64,000 nt of DNA from positions 21,896 through 85,895 of the forward strand of contig JAIXWM010000129.1 of the NCBI GenBank assembly GCA_027491255.1, read 5' to 3'. This DNA comes from Rubrivivax sp. Lineage in GTDB: Bacteria; Pseudomonadota; Gammaproteobacteria; Burkholderiales; Burkholderiaceae_C. Below the pieces are notes generated by a model, which saw only the letters and a list, made by a program, of their open reading frames with translations, was not told where the DNA came from and searched no databases. The position numbers were made by a program, and so were the translations under genes. Below, piece by piece: positions 17,947 through 27,520 of the stretch (positions are counted from its first letter, which is position 1; each line of letters opens with the position of its first letter).

Positions 17947-19255
17947 ATGCCCGACACCCCGCCCCCCGGCCCGGCCGCCCCGCTCAGCAGCGCCCCGAGC
18001 CGCCGCTGGGCCCTGCCCTACGAGTGGCAGATCGGCTGGCGCTACACCCGCGCCGGCCGCGGCGGGCGCCGCAACGGCTTCATCTCCTTCATCTCGGCCG
18101 TGTCCATGCTGGGCATCGCTCTCGGCGTGGCAGCGCTGATCATCGTGCTGTCGGTGATGAACGGCTTCCAGAAGGAAGTGCGCGACCGCATGCTCGGCGT
18201 GATCCCGCACATCGAGCTGCAGTCGGCCGATGGCGCGGCGCTGGCCGACTGGCGCGCCGTGGCGGCCGCGGCGCGCGCCCACCCCGAGGTCGCGGGCGCG
18301 GCGCCCTTCATCTCGGCACAGGTGCTGGTGGCGCGCGGCGAGACGATGCGCGGGGCCGTCGTGCGCGGCATCTCGCCGCCCGAGGAGGCCACGGTCACGG
18401 CACTCGGCGCCAAGCTGCGTGACGGGGTGCTGTCCGCCTTGCGCCCCGGCGCCTGGAACATCGTGCTCGGCAGCGAGATGGCGCGCGCGCTCGGCGTGCG
18501 CGCCGGCGACCAGGTGACGCTGGTGGCGCCCGGCGGGCAGGTCACGCCGGCGGGCGTGGTGCCCAGGCTGAGGCAGTTCACCGTGGCCGGCACCTTCGAG
18601 GCCGGGCACTACGAGTACGACAGTGGTCTGGCGCTGGTGCACCTGGACGATGCGGCACGGCTGTTCCGGCTGGAGGGGCCGAGCGGCGTGCAGTTGCGCG
18701 TGGCCGACCCGCAGCACGCGCGCGCCGTCGCCGGCGAGCTGCTGGACCGCCTGCCGGCCGGCCTGCTGGTGCGCGACTGGACACGCACCAACCGCCAGTG
18801 GTGGGACGCGGTGCAGATCGAGAAGCGCATGATGGCCATCATCCTCACGCTGATCGTCGCGGTGGCGGCCTTCAACCTGGTCAGCACGCTGGTGATGACG
18901 GTCACCGACAAGGCCGCCGACATCGCCATCCTGCGCACCCTGGGCGCCAGCCCGGGCTCGGTGATGACGATCTTCATCGTCCAGGGTGCGCTGTCGGGCA
19001 TCGTCGGCACCGCCAGTGGCGTCGGGCTCGGGCTGGCGGTGGCCTTCAACATCGACGTCATCGTGCCGGCGATCGAGCGCGCGCTCGGCGTGGCCTTCCT
19101 GCCGGGCAGCATCTACCTGATCAGCCGCATGCCCAGCGAGCCGATGGCGGCCGACATCGTGCCGATCGCGCTGATCTCGCTCGGGCTGGCCTTCGTCGCC
19201 ACGCTCTATCCGAGCTGGCGGGCCAGCCGCATCCGGCCGGCCGAGGCCTTGCGCC

Positions 19256-19263
<8 letters not shown>
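17947..19263 (+). CDS. lolC: Lipoprotein-releasing ABC transporter permease (LolC/LolE family)
   Basis: A 438-residue inner-membrane protein. The N-terminus has the LolC/E hallmark: a cytoplasmic start with [11 protein letters not shown], then membrane helix 1 ([22 protein letters not shown]) running into [10 protein letters not shown] large periplasmic domain of about 230 residues follows, with MRGAVVRGI and [10 protein letters not shown] motifs. Three C-terminal helices form the FtsX-like permease region, including [13 protein letters not shown]. With LolD it extracts outer-membrane-targeted lipoproteins from the inner membrane and hands them to LolA. Only one permease gene is present, so the transporter is probably a homodimer (the LolF-type arrangement) rather than LolC plus LolE. 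The 3' end overlaps lolD by 8 bp, so they are co-translated. Confidence 0.95.
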
Positions 19264-19936
<673 letters not shown>

Positions 19937-20083
19937 ACCTTGACCCGCCGAGCGCGGGCGCGGGCGGTGCAGGCTCGGTGGCGGACCGAGAGCCCGTCAG
20001 GAAACCGGCCGATGACGCGTCACACCCGGGCGGCGCCGTCCGCGCGCCGACCGCCCCCGCCGGTGTTCCCGCTGGCCGGCGGC

Positions 20084-20935
20084 TCAGGACCCTTCGTCGA
20101 GCTCGCGCCGGATCGCGTGAACACCGGCCTGGCGCTGGCGGGCGCGCTCGCCCAGCCGTTCGGCCACATGCTGCACCAGCAGGTGCAGCATGCTGGCGCC
20201 GGCCATGGCCGAGTAGGCGTGCTCGGCCGAGGCGCCGATGACCGGCAGCACCACCTGCGCCGAGCGCCGTGCCCAGGCGACATTGCGGATGTCGACCACG
20301 GCCACGATCGGCATGCGCGTGGCCGCCGCGTGCGTCAGCAGGGCGTCCAGCAGCGGCACCCGGGGCTGGGTCTGCACCACCAGCAGGCAGTCGCGCGCCG
20401 CCGTCAGGGCGAGCGCCTCGGCCCACAGCCCGCCGGGGGCCTCGAGCATGAAGACCTCGGGCCGCACCCGCGCCAGCTGCGGCCGCACGAAGCGCGCCAG
20501 GCCTTCGTCGAGCCCCAGGCCGAGCAGCCACAGGCGCGGTGAGCCGGCCACCAGCGCCGCCGCCTCGCGCAGCGTGTCGCCACGCAGGGTCTCGAAAGTG
20601 CGCGTCAGGCTGTCGACCTCGGCGTGCAGATGCTGCGACAGCGAGGGTGCGCCGCGCGCCGGCGGCGGCAGCGTGTCGACCTCGCGCTGGAAAGGCGGTG
20701 CGAGGTTGCGCTCCTGGCGCGCCTGCAGCTTGACCTCGTTGAAGTCCGCATAGCCCAGGCTGCGGAACAGGCGCGCAGCCGTCGCCTTGGACACCCCGGC
20801 CATGGCCGCCATCTCCGAGGCCGAGTAGGCCAGCAGGTCATCGGCGCGGTCGACCAGCAGCGTGGCCAGCCGGCGCTCGCTGGGCGAGAGCTTCTCGAAA
20901 TGCTCCTGGATCGCGAGGGTCAGACGGGTCGACAT
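20084..20935 (-). CDS. MurR/RpiR family transcriptional regulator
   Basis: A 283-residue DNA-binding regulator. The N-terminal 75 residues are the RpiR-type helix-turn-helix domain (LSPSERRLATLLV, then SASEMAAMAGVSKATAARLFRSLGY). The C-terminal 150 residues form a SIS sugar-isomerase-like domain, here with LWLLGLGLDEGLARFV and AEHAYSAMAGA, that normally senses a phosphorylated or related metabolite. It is divergent from the COG0212/ABC/adenine deaminase cluster, separated by about 210 bp that contain an AT-rich patch with repeated TGAAA/TTTCA half-sites. It is therefore the likely local regulator of that cluster and of itself. The effector cannot be read from the sequence. Confidence 0.9.
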   Translation of the reverse strand: MSTRLTLAIQEHFEKLSPSERRLATLLVDRADDLLAYSASEMAAMAGVSKATAARLFRSLGYADFNEVKLQARQERNLAPPFQREVDTLPPPARGAPSLSQHLHAEVDSLTRTFETLRGDTLREAAALVAGSPRLWLLGLGLDEGLARFVRPQLARVRPEVFMLEAPGGLWAEALALTAARDCLLVVQTQPRVPLLDALLTHAAATRMPIVAVVDIRNVAWARRSAQVVLPVIGASAEHAYSAMAGASMLHLLVQHVAERLGERARQRQAGVHAIRRELDEGS

Positions 20936-21011
20936 CGTGCGTCAGTATCCGGGATCGCAGCGCAGCAGGCCCCGCCGGCGACTTCTCGGGAAAAACCTCG
21001 CAGCGCGACAC

Positions 21012-21046
21012 TGAAACCAAAATTTCATTGAATATACTGTCTGAAA
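21012..21046. promoter_or_regulatory. Putative RpiR operator and promoter
   Basis: In an AT-rich patch between the divergent rpiR gene and the COG0212 gene, TGAAA (21012-21016) and TTTCA (21023-21027) form an inverted repeat with a 6-bp centre. A third half-site, TGAAA (21042-21046), follows. TATACT at 21033-21038 is a good -10-like hexamer for rightward transcription. The half-site spacing is consistent with a dimeric regulator and the location fits the adjacent RpiR gene; this is a prediction from pattern and position only. Confidence 0.45.
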
Positions 21047-21146
21047 CAGACGTGCCGAACCACCAAGGTCCGTGGTCATCCACCACCCAGCCTGCGCCCC
21101 CATCGGCACACCCCGAAACCCCGTCGCCTCGCCGCCCGCCGTCCCG

Positions 21147-21947
21147 ATGCTCCCCAGCGATGCTCCTGCAGACCCCGCCGGCGCCGGTGCGGCGCGGCGC
21201 CGCCACGAGGTCTGGGACGACCTGCGCGCGGTCGCGCTGCCGGATTCGCGCTTCCACCTGCGCTTTGCCGCCTTCATCCCCGACTTCGAGGGGTCGGCGC
21301 AGGCCGCTGGACGGCTGCTGCCGCGCCTGGGCCTGACGGCGCCCGGGGCCTGCAGCCGGGCGCCGCACGTGATGGTCACGCCCGACAACAGCCTGACGGG
21401 GCTGCGCGAGCAGTTGATCGCGGCCGGCTTCAGCCTCGTCGTGCCGACCTTCAATCTCGCCCGCGGTTTTCGTCACTTCGCACCGAACTCGGTGCCGCCG
21501 GGCCAGGCGCGCTTTGCCTCCTGGCTCGATGGCATCGAGCACTTCGGCGCGCCGGCCCCGCTGGCGGCGCTGGCGGCACTGGGCCGCTTCGATGCCGTGG
21601 TCACCGGCTCGTCGGCGGTGGCGCTGTCGGGCGTGCGCTTCGGCCGCGGTCACGGCTACTTCGACCTGGAATGGCGGATGTTCGCCGAACTCGGCCTCGT
21701 CGACGAGCACACGCCGGTGGCCACGGTCGTGCACGACCTGCAGGTGCTGGAGCGCCCGCTGATGGCCAGCCCTGACGACGTGCCCGTCGACCTGATCGCC
21801 ACCCCGACCCGGCTGCTGACCGTGAGCCGACCCCACCCGCGCCCTCGGCGCGTCGACTGGGCGCTGGTCGACGACACGCAGGCCGCTGCCATCCCGCCAC
21901 TGGACGAACTGCGCCGCAGCCTCGGGCTGGCGCCGGCCGCGGCTTGA
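21147..21947 (+). CDS. 5-formyltetrahydrofolate cyclo-ligase family paralogue (COG0212), copy 1
   Basis: About 266 residues, related to 5-formyl-THF cyclo-ligase but longer and of the COG0212 paralogue type. Family landmarks are LRAVALPDSRFH near residue 28, ITGSSAVALSG-like VVTGSSAVALSG, and GRGHGYFDLEW, which stands where the true ligase has its GxGxGYYD motif. The C-terminus has TPTRLLTV. COG0212 paralogues lack demonstrated cyclo-ligase activity and have been linked by comparative genomics to thiamine-related metabolism; that is established only loosely, so no reaction is claimed. Start is uncertain: ATG 21147 gives the same length as copy 2, while GTG 21072 adds 25 residues. It is the first gene of the cluster divergent from rpiR and is 102 bp before the binding protein. 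Confidence 0.8.
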   Translation: MLPSDAPADPAGAGAARRRHEVWDDLRAVALPDSRFHLRFAAFIPDFEGSAQAAGRLLPRLGLTAPGACSRAPHVMVTPDNSLTGLREQLIAAGFSLVVPTFNLARGFRHFAPNSVPPGQARFASWLDGIEHFGAPAPLAALAALGRFDAVVTGSSAVALSGVRFGRGHGYFDLEWRMFAELGLVDEHTPVATVVHDLQVLERPLMASPDDVPVDLIATPTRLLTVSRPHPRPRRVDWALVDDTQAAAIPPLDELRRSLGLAPAAA

Positions 21948-22049
21948 ACACGACCGCCCCGGCAAGCCCCTGATCCGCAGCGACTGGCGCCCCCGATCCC
22001 GCACCCTCCTCTTCCCCCCTGTCCCCACCCCTGCCCTGGAGTTCGCACC

Positions 22050-23018
22050 ATGACGCTTTCCCGCCGCCACCTTCTTCACGCCGGCGCCGCTGCCGGCCTG
22101 GCCGCCAGCCCGCTGCTCGGCCGCGCCCAGAACCTGCGCCCGATGACGCTGCAGGCCGCCTGGATCAACGACGCCGAGTTCATGGGCTACTACGTGGCCA
22201 TGGAGAAGGGCTGGTACCGCGCCGAGGGCCTGGACCTGAAGTACCTGCCCGGCGGCCCGGACGTCATCCCCGAAGCCTCGGTGCTCTCCAAGAAGGCCGA
22301 CGTCGCGCTGTCGACGGTGGAGACCGTGATCAACGCCATCACGACGCAACGCGCACCGCTGGTGATCATCGGCGCGCAGTACCAGAAGAACCCGATCGGC
22401 ATCGTCAGCCTGGCGAGCAAGCCTATCCGCACCCCGGCCGACCTGGTGGGCAAGACCGTGGCCGTGCCGCCGGTCAACCGCCTGACGGTGGAGGCCATGC
22501 TCAAGCTCAACGGCATCGACAAGAGCAAGGTCCGCATCGTTCCCTATGCCTACGATCCGACGCCGCTGATCAAGGGCGAGATCGACGCCTCGCTGGACTT
22601 CACGACCAACGTGCCCTACACGATCAAGACCAAGGGCCAGGACGCGGTGAGCTTCCTGCTGGCCGACTTCAAGCTGCCGCTGTACAACGACGTCGTCGTC
22701 GTCACCCGCGACACGCTGACGCGCCGCCGCGCCGACCTCGTGGCCTTCCTGCGCGCCAGCCGCAAGGGTTGGGACGAGAACTTCAAGGACCCGGCAGCCT
22801 ACCCGCCCAAGTACATGAGCACCTGGTTCAAGGGCACGGGCCGCTCGCTGGACAACGAGGTCTTCTTCAACCGCGCGCAGGCGCCGCTGATCCAGAACCC
22901 CAGGGGCGTGTTCGCGATGACCGCAGAGTCCATCCAGGGCAACATCGACGCCCTCAACGAGGTCGGCGTCAAGGCCTCGAAGGAGCACTTCGACACCTCG
23001 CTGCTGGCCGAGATCTGA
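22050..23018 (+). CDS. ABC transporter substrate-binding protein, NMT1/THI5 type
   Basis: A 322-residue periplasmic protein with a twin-arginine-like signal (TLSRRHLLHAGAAAGLAASPLL). The mature domain starts with LQAAWINDAEFMGYYVAMEKGWY, the typical opening of NMT1/THI5-like binding proteins, and includes GGPDVIPEASVLSKKADVAL. The family binds pyrimidine-type thiamine precursors, riboflavin, nitrate/sulfonates and other small compounds. The presence of tyrosine and tryptophan in the binding-site strand WINDAEFMGYY fits an aromatic ligand such as a pyrimidine or purine, but this is inference. A ribosome-binding site CTGGAG precedes the ATG by eight bases. It is followed directly by the ATPase and a fused permease. 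Confidence 0.92.
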   Translation: MTLSRRHLLHAGAAAGLAASPLLGRAQNLRPMTLQAAWINDAEFMGYYVAMEKGWYRAEGLDLKYLPGGPDVIPEASVLSKKADVALSTVETVINAITTQRAPLVIIGAQYQKNPIGIVSLASKPIRTPADLVGKTVAVPPVNRLTVEAMLKLNGIDKSKVRIVPYAYDPTPLIKGEIDASLDFTTNVPYTIKTKGQDAVSFLLADFKLPLYNDVVVVTRDTLTRRRADLVAFLRASRKGWDENFKDPAAYPPKYMSTWFKGTGRSLDNEVFFNRAQAPLIQNPRGVFAMTAESIQGNIDALNEVGVKASKEHFDTSLLAEI

Positions 23019-23052
23019 GCTTGGCCCCCCCTGTGCCTGCAGCCGTCGGCGC

Positions 23053-23859
23053 GTGCCGGCGCCGCCGCCCGTGAGCGCGCGCGGGATCCGCATCGAGGCG
23101 GTCGAGCGCCGCTTCGAGCGCCCCGGGCAGGCGCCCGTGCTGGCGCTGGACCAGGTCAGCCTGGACCTGCCCGCAGGCTCCTTCACGGCGCTGATAGGGC
23201 CCTCGGGTTGCGGCAAGTCGACGCTGCTGCGGCTGGTCGCGGGGCTGGACGAACCTGACGGCGGCACGCTGCAGGTGGGCGGCGCCGCGCCGCGCGTGCT
23301 GCAGCGCCAGGGCCGGCTCGGCATCGCCTTCCAGGACGCCTCGCTGCTGCCCTGGCGCTCGGTGGTCGACAACGTGCGGCTGCCGCTGGACATCACCGGC
23401 CAGCGCGACGCGGCTGCGCGCGAGCGCATCGCCGACCTGGTGGCGCTGGTCGGACTGCAAGGTTTCGAGCAGGCCTTGCCGGCGCAACTGTCGGGCGGCA
23501 TGCGGCAGCGCGTCGCGATCGCGCGCGCCCTGGTCACCGAACCCGACGTGCTGCTGCTGGACGAGCCCTTCGGAGCCCTCGACCAGATCCTGCGCCGGAC
23601 GATGAACGTGGAGTTGCAGCGCATCTGGCTGCGCCGCGCGACGACGACGGTGCTGGTGACGCACGGCATCGACGAGGCGGTGTTCCTGGCCGACCGCGTG
23701 GTCGTGATGCAGGGCCAGCCCGGACGCATCGCCGCCGTGATCGACGTGCCCTTCGAGCGTCCGCGACCGCTGGCGCTGTTCGGCGACCCGGCCTTTCGCG
23801 CGCTGGAAGACCAGGTGGCCGGCGTGCTCTACGGCCACGGCCCCGGAGCCGCGGCGTGA
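23053..23859 (+). CDS. ABC transporter ATP-binding protein (SsuB/TauB/ThiZ-like)
   Basis: A 268-residue cytoplasmic ATPase of the nitrate/sulfonate/taurine/pyrimidine importer class. Motifs: Walker A GPSGCGKST, Q-loop IAFQDASLLPWRSVVDNV (the PWR after the Q-loop is typical of this class), signature [15 protein letters not shown], Walker B LLLDEPFGALD, and switch histidine VTHGIDEA. The GTG at 23053 and the GTG at 23071 are both possible starts and neither has a good ribosome-binding site, so translation probably depends on coupling with the upstream gene, 34 bp away. It overlaps the permease gene by 4 bp (GTGA). Confidence 0.92.
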   Translation: MPAPPPVSARGIRIEAVERRFERPGQAPVLALDQVSLDLPAGSFTALIGPSGCGKSTLLRLVAGLDEPDGGTLQVGGAAPRVLQRQGRLGIAFQDASLLPWRSVVDNVRLPLDITGQRDAAARERIADLVALVGLQGFEQALPAQLSGGMRQRVAIARALVTEPDVLLLDEPFGALDQILRRTMNVELQRIWLRRATTTVLVTHGIDEAVFLADRVVVMQGQPGRIAAVIDVPFERPRPLALFGDPAFRALEDQVAGVLYGHGPGAAA

Positions 23860-25466
23860 CGGCCGCCGTGGGCGCGGCCCGCCGCGGCACCGTCTTCGGC
23901 CTGCTGCTGCTCTTGCTGGGCTGGGAGGCCGCCGGCCGCGGCGGCTGGGTGGCCGGCGGCGCGTTGCCCGCGCCGAGCCAGATCGCGCTGCAGGCCTGGG
24001 CGGACCGGGCCGACTACCCCGCCCATGTGCTGGGCACGCTGCGCACCGCAGCCGCCGGCTTCGCGCTCGGCAGCCTGCTCGGGCTGGCGCTGGGCCTGGC
24101 CTATGTGCGTTGGCCGCGCCTGCAGCGGGTGATGGCCGGCGTGGACGTCACCGTGTTTGCGATGCCGGCCATCGCGCTCGTGCCCATCCTGATCATCGCG
24201 CTGCCCGGCGACGCCCCGCGCGTGGTGCTGTCGGCGCTGTCGGTGTACTACCCGGTCATGGTCGCCGTGGTGCTGGGCCTGCGCCAGACCGACCCCCGCT
24301 TGCTCGACCTGGTGCAGGTCTACGGCGGCGACGCGTTCGCGGCGCTGCGCTGGGTGCGGCTGCGCGGTGGTCTGCCCACCCTCCTGTCGGGCCTGCGCGT
24401 GGCTGCGCCTGCCGCCGTGCTGGGCTCGCTGCTGGCCGAGTTCGGCAGCGGCGCCAGCGCCGGCCTGGGGACCTACCTGATCGGCTCGCTCGGCCGTGCC
24501 GACCCGGCACGGCTGTGGGGCATCGGCCTGGCCGCCACGACACTGAGCGCGCTGGCCTACCTGGCCGTGGGCCTGCTGGCGGGGCGCTTTGCCGGGCACA
24601 CCGTGTCGGCATCGACGCCCGTAGGCCAGGCGGCCGACGCTGGCGGCGGCACCCGCGAGGGCGGCGCGCCCCTGGCATGGACCCATCGGACCGGGCGGGC
24701 CGCGCTGGTCCCCCTGATCGCCTTCTTCCTGCCCTTCCTGCTGTGGGAGGCCGGCACCTGGGCGCTGCGCCTGACCGAGGTGTCCGAGGTCGTCTACCGC
24801 GACCCGCTGGGCGTGCTGGAGCACCTGCTGTGGCACGAGACGGCGGCCGAGCACCGCGCCGACCTCGGCAGCGCGCTGGCGCAGACGCTGCCCTTCGCAC
24901 TCGGCGGGATGGCCCTCGGGCTGGCGTTCGCCTTTGCGCTGGCCATCGTCTCGCTGCTGTGGCCGCCGCTGGGCGCCACGCTGCTGCCGCTGTCCCTGGT
25001 GACGCAGTCGATGCCGCTGGTGGCGCTGACGCCGCTGGTGGTGCTGGTCTTCGGGCGCGACGCCGGCGGCATCCTGGCCATCACCGTCTCGGTGACCTTC
25101 TTCCCGGCCTTCGTGACCATCGCGCAGGGCCTGGCGCTGGTGCCGCCCGGGCTGCGCGACCTCGTCAGCGCCTGGGGTGGCGACCGCGGCGTGTGGCTGC
25201 GCCGCGTGGCCGTGCCGTGGGCCGCGCCCTACCTGTGCGCTGCGCTGCGCCTGGCCGCGCCGCGCGCGCTGCTGGGCGTGATGATCGCCGAGTGGCTGGC
25301 CACCGGCACCGGCCTGGGCAACCTGCTGAACGAGGCCCGCGGCAGGATGGACTACGGCACGATCTGGAGCGTGGCCGTCGTCTCCGTGGCCGTGGCCGTG
25401 GCGCTGCACGCGGCCGCGGCCGCCCTCGAGCGCCGGGTGCTGCGGCGCTTCGCCTTCGCCCCCTGA
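23856..25466 (+). CDS. ABC transporter permease, two membrane domains fused in one chain
   Basis: A 536-residue inner-membrane protein with two consecutive BPD-type permease domains joined by a linker near residue 265 (AADAGGGTREGGAPLAWTH). Each half has its own set of about six hydrophobic helices and an EAA-like loop (DLVQVYGGDAFAALRWVRLRGG in half one; LVSAWGGDRGVWLRRVAVPWA in half two). The half-two loop is followed by the usual LRLAAPRALLGVMIAEWL. Normally one such domain dimerises; here one polypeptide supplies both halves, which allows an asymmetric channel. It begins with GTG overlapping the ATPase stop. It is the membrane part of the importer formed with the two preceding gene products. 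Confidence 0.92.
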   Translation: MTAAVGAARRGTVFGLLLLLLGWEAAGRGGWVAGGALPAPSQIALQAWADRADYPAHVLGTLRTAAAGFALGSLLGLALGLAYVRWPRLQRVMAGVDVTVFAMPAIALVPILIIALPGDAPRVVLSALSVYYPVMVAVVLGLRQTDPRLLDLVQVYGGDAFAALRWVRLRGGLPTLLSGLRVAAPAAVLGSLLAEFGSGASAGLGTYLIGSLGRADPARLWGIGLAATTLSALAYLAVGLLAGRFAGHTVSASTPVGQAADAGGGTREGGAPLAWTHRTGRAALVPLIAFFLPFLLWEAGTWALRLTEVSEVVYRDPLGVLEHLLWHETAAEHRADLGSALAQTLPFALGGMALGLAFAFALAIVSLLWPPLGATLLPLSLVTQSMPLVALTPLVVLVFGRDAGGILAITVSVTFFPAFVTIAQGLALVPPGLRDLVSAWGGDRGVWLRRVAVPWAAPYLCAALRLAAPRALLGVMIAEWLATGTGLGNLLNEARGRMDYGTIWSVAVVSVAVAVALHAAAAALERRVLRRFAFAP

Positions 25467-25497
25467 ACCGATGCCCTCGACGCATCTGGAGAACCCG

Positions 25498-26298
25498 ATG
25501 AACGCCCCCCTGCCCACGGCCACGGCTCAGGCCGCTGCCGCACCCGCCGACCACAAGGGTTCGGTTCGCGAACGCGTGTTCCAGGACCTGCGCCGCGTCG
25601 CGCTGCCGGACAGCCGCTTCCATTTCGACTTCGGCGAGTTCATCGCCGACTTCGAAGGCAGCGAGGCCGCGGCGCGGCGCCTGATGGCGCACCCCGCCTG
25701 GCAAGGCTCGCAGGTCGTCTTCATCACCCCCGACAACTGCCTGGAGTGGCTGCGCTGGCAGGCGCTGCTGCAGGGCAGACGCGTGCTCATCACCACCTAC
25801 TCGATCAAGCGCGGCTTCTGGCTGCTGGACCCGGCCGAGATCCCGGCCGACCGCCTGCTGTACGCCGCGACGCTGGACGGCATGGAGCGCCATGCGCGGC
25901 CGCTGACGCTGGCGCAGATCCGCGCACAGTTGCCACGCCTGGACTGCATGATCACCGGCACCGGCGCGATCAACGAGGAAGGCGTGCGCTTCGGCAAGGG
26001 CCATGGCTTCTTCGACGCCGAGTGGGGCATGCTCTACCGCATCGGCGTGATCGACACCACCACGCCGGCCATCGCCCTCGTCCACGACTGCCAGGTGCTG
26101 CGCGAGACGCTGCACCCCGAGGTCTTCGACACCGTCGCCGACCTGATCTTCACCCCCACCCGCACGATCGAGGTGCACCACCCGCACAAGCCCACCTGCG
26201 GCATCGTCTGGGACCTGCTGGACCCGGTGATGTACGACACCATCCCGCCGCTGCAGGAACTGCGCGCGATGGAGCCGCAACTGCCGCCCCGCGCCTGA
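25498..26298 (+). CDS. 5-formyltetrahydrofolate cyclo-ligase family paralogue (COG0212), copy 2
   Basis: A 266-residue protein of the same family as the one encoded at 21147-21947 and of identical length, but clearly divergent in sequence. Shared landmarks: VALPDSRFH, ITGTGAINEEGVRFGKGHGFFDAEWG (the cyclo-ligase-like glycine motif), VHDCQVL and TPTRTIEV. This copy has VFITPDNCLEWLRWQ where copy 1 has VMVTPDNSLTGLREQ. The ATG at 25498 has GGAGA seven bases upstream; an in-frame ATG at 25471 is less likely. It lies 31 bp after the permease. Two different COG0212 proteins around one importer could act as a heteromer or on two related substrates. The reaction is unknown. Confidence 0.83.
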   Translation: MNAPLPTATAQAAAAPADHKGSVRERVFQDLRRVALPDSRFHFDFGEFIADFEGSEAAARRLMAHPAWQGSQVVFITPDNCLEWLRWQALLQGRRVLITTYSIKRGFWLLDPAEIPADRLLYAATLDGMERHARPLTLAQIRAQLPRLDCMITGTGAINEEGVRFGKGHGFFDAEWGMLYRIGVIDTTTPAIALVHDCQVLRETLHPEVFDTVADLIFTPTRTIEVHHPHKPTCGIVWDLLDPVMYDTIPPLQELRAMEPQLPPRA

Positions 26299-26356
26299 GC
26301 GGCCGAGCGTCTTTCCCCCGATCCCCGCTTTTCCTGGCTTGCCCGCCTTGCCCGCC

Positions 26357-27427
26357 ATGACCACGATGCCGCCCCCACCCGCCGCGCTGCAGCGGCTGCC
26401 GCGCGAACGCCTGCCGGACCTGCTGGCGCGCATGCCGAAGGCCGAGCTGCACCTGCACATCGAGGGTTCGCTCGAGCCCGAGCTCATCTTCGCGCTGGCG
26501 CAGCGCAACGGCGTGTCGCTGCCTTATGCGTCGGTGCAGGCGCTGCGCGCGGCCTACGCCTTCACCGACCTGCAGAGCTTTCTCGACATCTACTACGCGG
26601 GCGCCTCGGTGCTGCTGCACGAGGCCGACTTCTGCGACATGGCGATGGCCTACTTCCGTCGCGCAGCCGCCGACGGCGTGGTCCACGCCGAGCTGTTCTT
26701 CGACCCGCAGACCCACACCGCGCGCGGCGTGTCGATGGGCGCAGTGATCGAGGGTCTGGCACGCGCGCAGGCGCAGGCGCAGCGCGAACTCGGCATCTCG
26801 AGCGCCCTGATCCTGTGCTTCCTGCGCCACCTCAGCGAGGAAGACGCCTTCGCGACGCTGCAGGCGGCCCTGCCCTGGCGGGCGCAATTCATCGGCGTCG
26901 GGCTCGACTCCAGCGAACGCGGGCACCCGCCGGAGAAGTTCTCACGCGTGTTCGCGCGCTGTCGCGAACTCGGCCTGCGCATCGTGGCGCACGCCGGCGA
27001 GGAAGGCCCGCCCGCCTACATCCGCACCGCGCTCGACGACCTGCGCGTGCAGCGCATCGACCACGGCGTGCGCTGCGTCGACGACCCGGCGCTGGTGACC
27101 GAGCTGGTGCGCCGGCGCGTGCCGCTGACGGTGTGCCCGCTGTCCAACGTCAAACTGTGCGTCTACCGGCGCATGGAAGATCACGTCCTGCCGCAGTTGC
27201 TGAGCGCCGGCCTGTGCGTGACCGTCAACTCCGACGATCCGGCCTATTTCGGCGGCTATGTGCTGGACAACTACCGCGCCCTGTTCGCGGCGCACCCCAC
27301 GCTCGGCCCGCGTGAAGCCTGGCAACTGGCGGCCAACAGCTTCGAGGCGAGCTTCGTCGACGCAGCGGCCCGTGACCGTGGCCTGGCAGCCCTGGCGGCC
27401 GTGGTCGAAAGCCTGGCTTCGGACTGA
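26357..27427 (+). CDS. Adenine deaminase (adenosine deaminase superfamily)
   Basis: A 356-residue metal-dependent amidohydrolase. Motifs: AELHLHIEGSLEPELIF near residue 30 (two metal-ligand histidines), VVHAELFFDPQTHT, VAHAGEEGPPAYI (histidine and catalytic glutamate), IDHGVRC, LTVCPLSNVKLCVY, and VNSDDPAYFGGYV near the end. SLEPEL, FFDPQTHT and SDDPAYFGGY are the residue patterns of the bacterial/fungal adenine deaminase subgroup rather than adenosine deaminase, so the likely reaction is adenine to hypoxanthine plus ammonia, a purine-salvage step. It is the last gene of the RpiR-linked cluster, 58 bp after copy 2 of COG0212. I chose ATG 26357; ATG 26366 and TTG 26339 are alternatives. Confidence 0.88.
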   Translation: MTTMPPPPAALQRLPRERLPDLLARMPKAELHLHIEGSLEPELIFALAQRNGVSLPYASVQALRAAYAFTDLQSFLDIYYAGASVLLHEADFCDMAMAYFRRAAADGVVHAELFFDPQTHTARGVSMGAVIEGLARAQAQAQRELGISSALILCFLRHLSEEDAFATLQAALPWRAQFIGVGLDSSERGHPPEKFSRVFARCRELGLRIVAHAGEEGPPAYIRTALDDLRVQRIDHGVRCVDDPALVTELVRRRVPLTVCPLSNVKLCVYRRMEDHVLPQLLSAGLCVTVNSDDPAYFGGYVLDNYRALFAAHPTLGPREAWQLAANSFEASFVDAAARDRGLAALAAVVESLASD

Positions 27428-27520
27428 CCCGCAGGCCGGGCACACGCAGGGCAGGACGCCGGCAACCGGCGCCGCCTGGCCTGTTGCAGACCACTGGTTT
27501 CCCCGGAGGAGAGACCTGGG

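Noticed and set aside
20936..21146. TPP riboswitch upstream of the COG0212/NMT1-type cluster
   Set aside because: I looked for the conserved CTGAGA and ACCTGATC-like boxes because of the possible thiamine link and found neither. The AT-rich patch fits an operator better.
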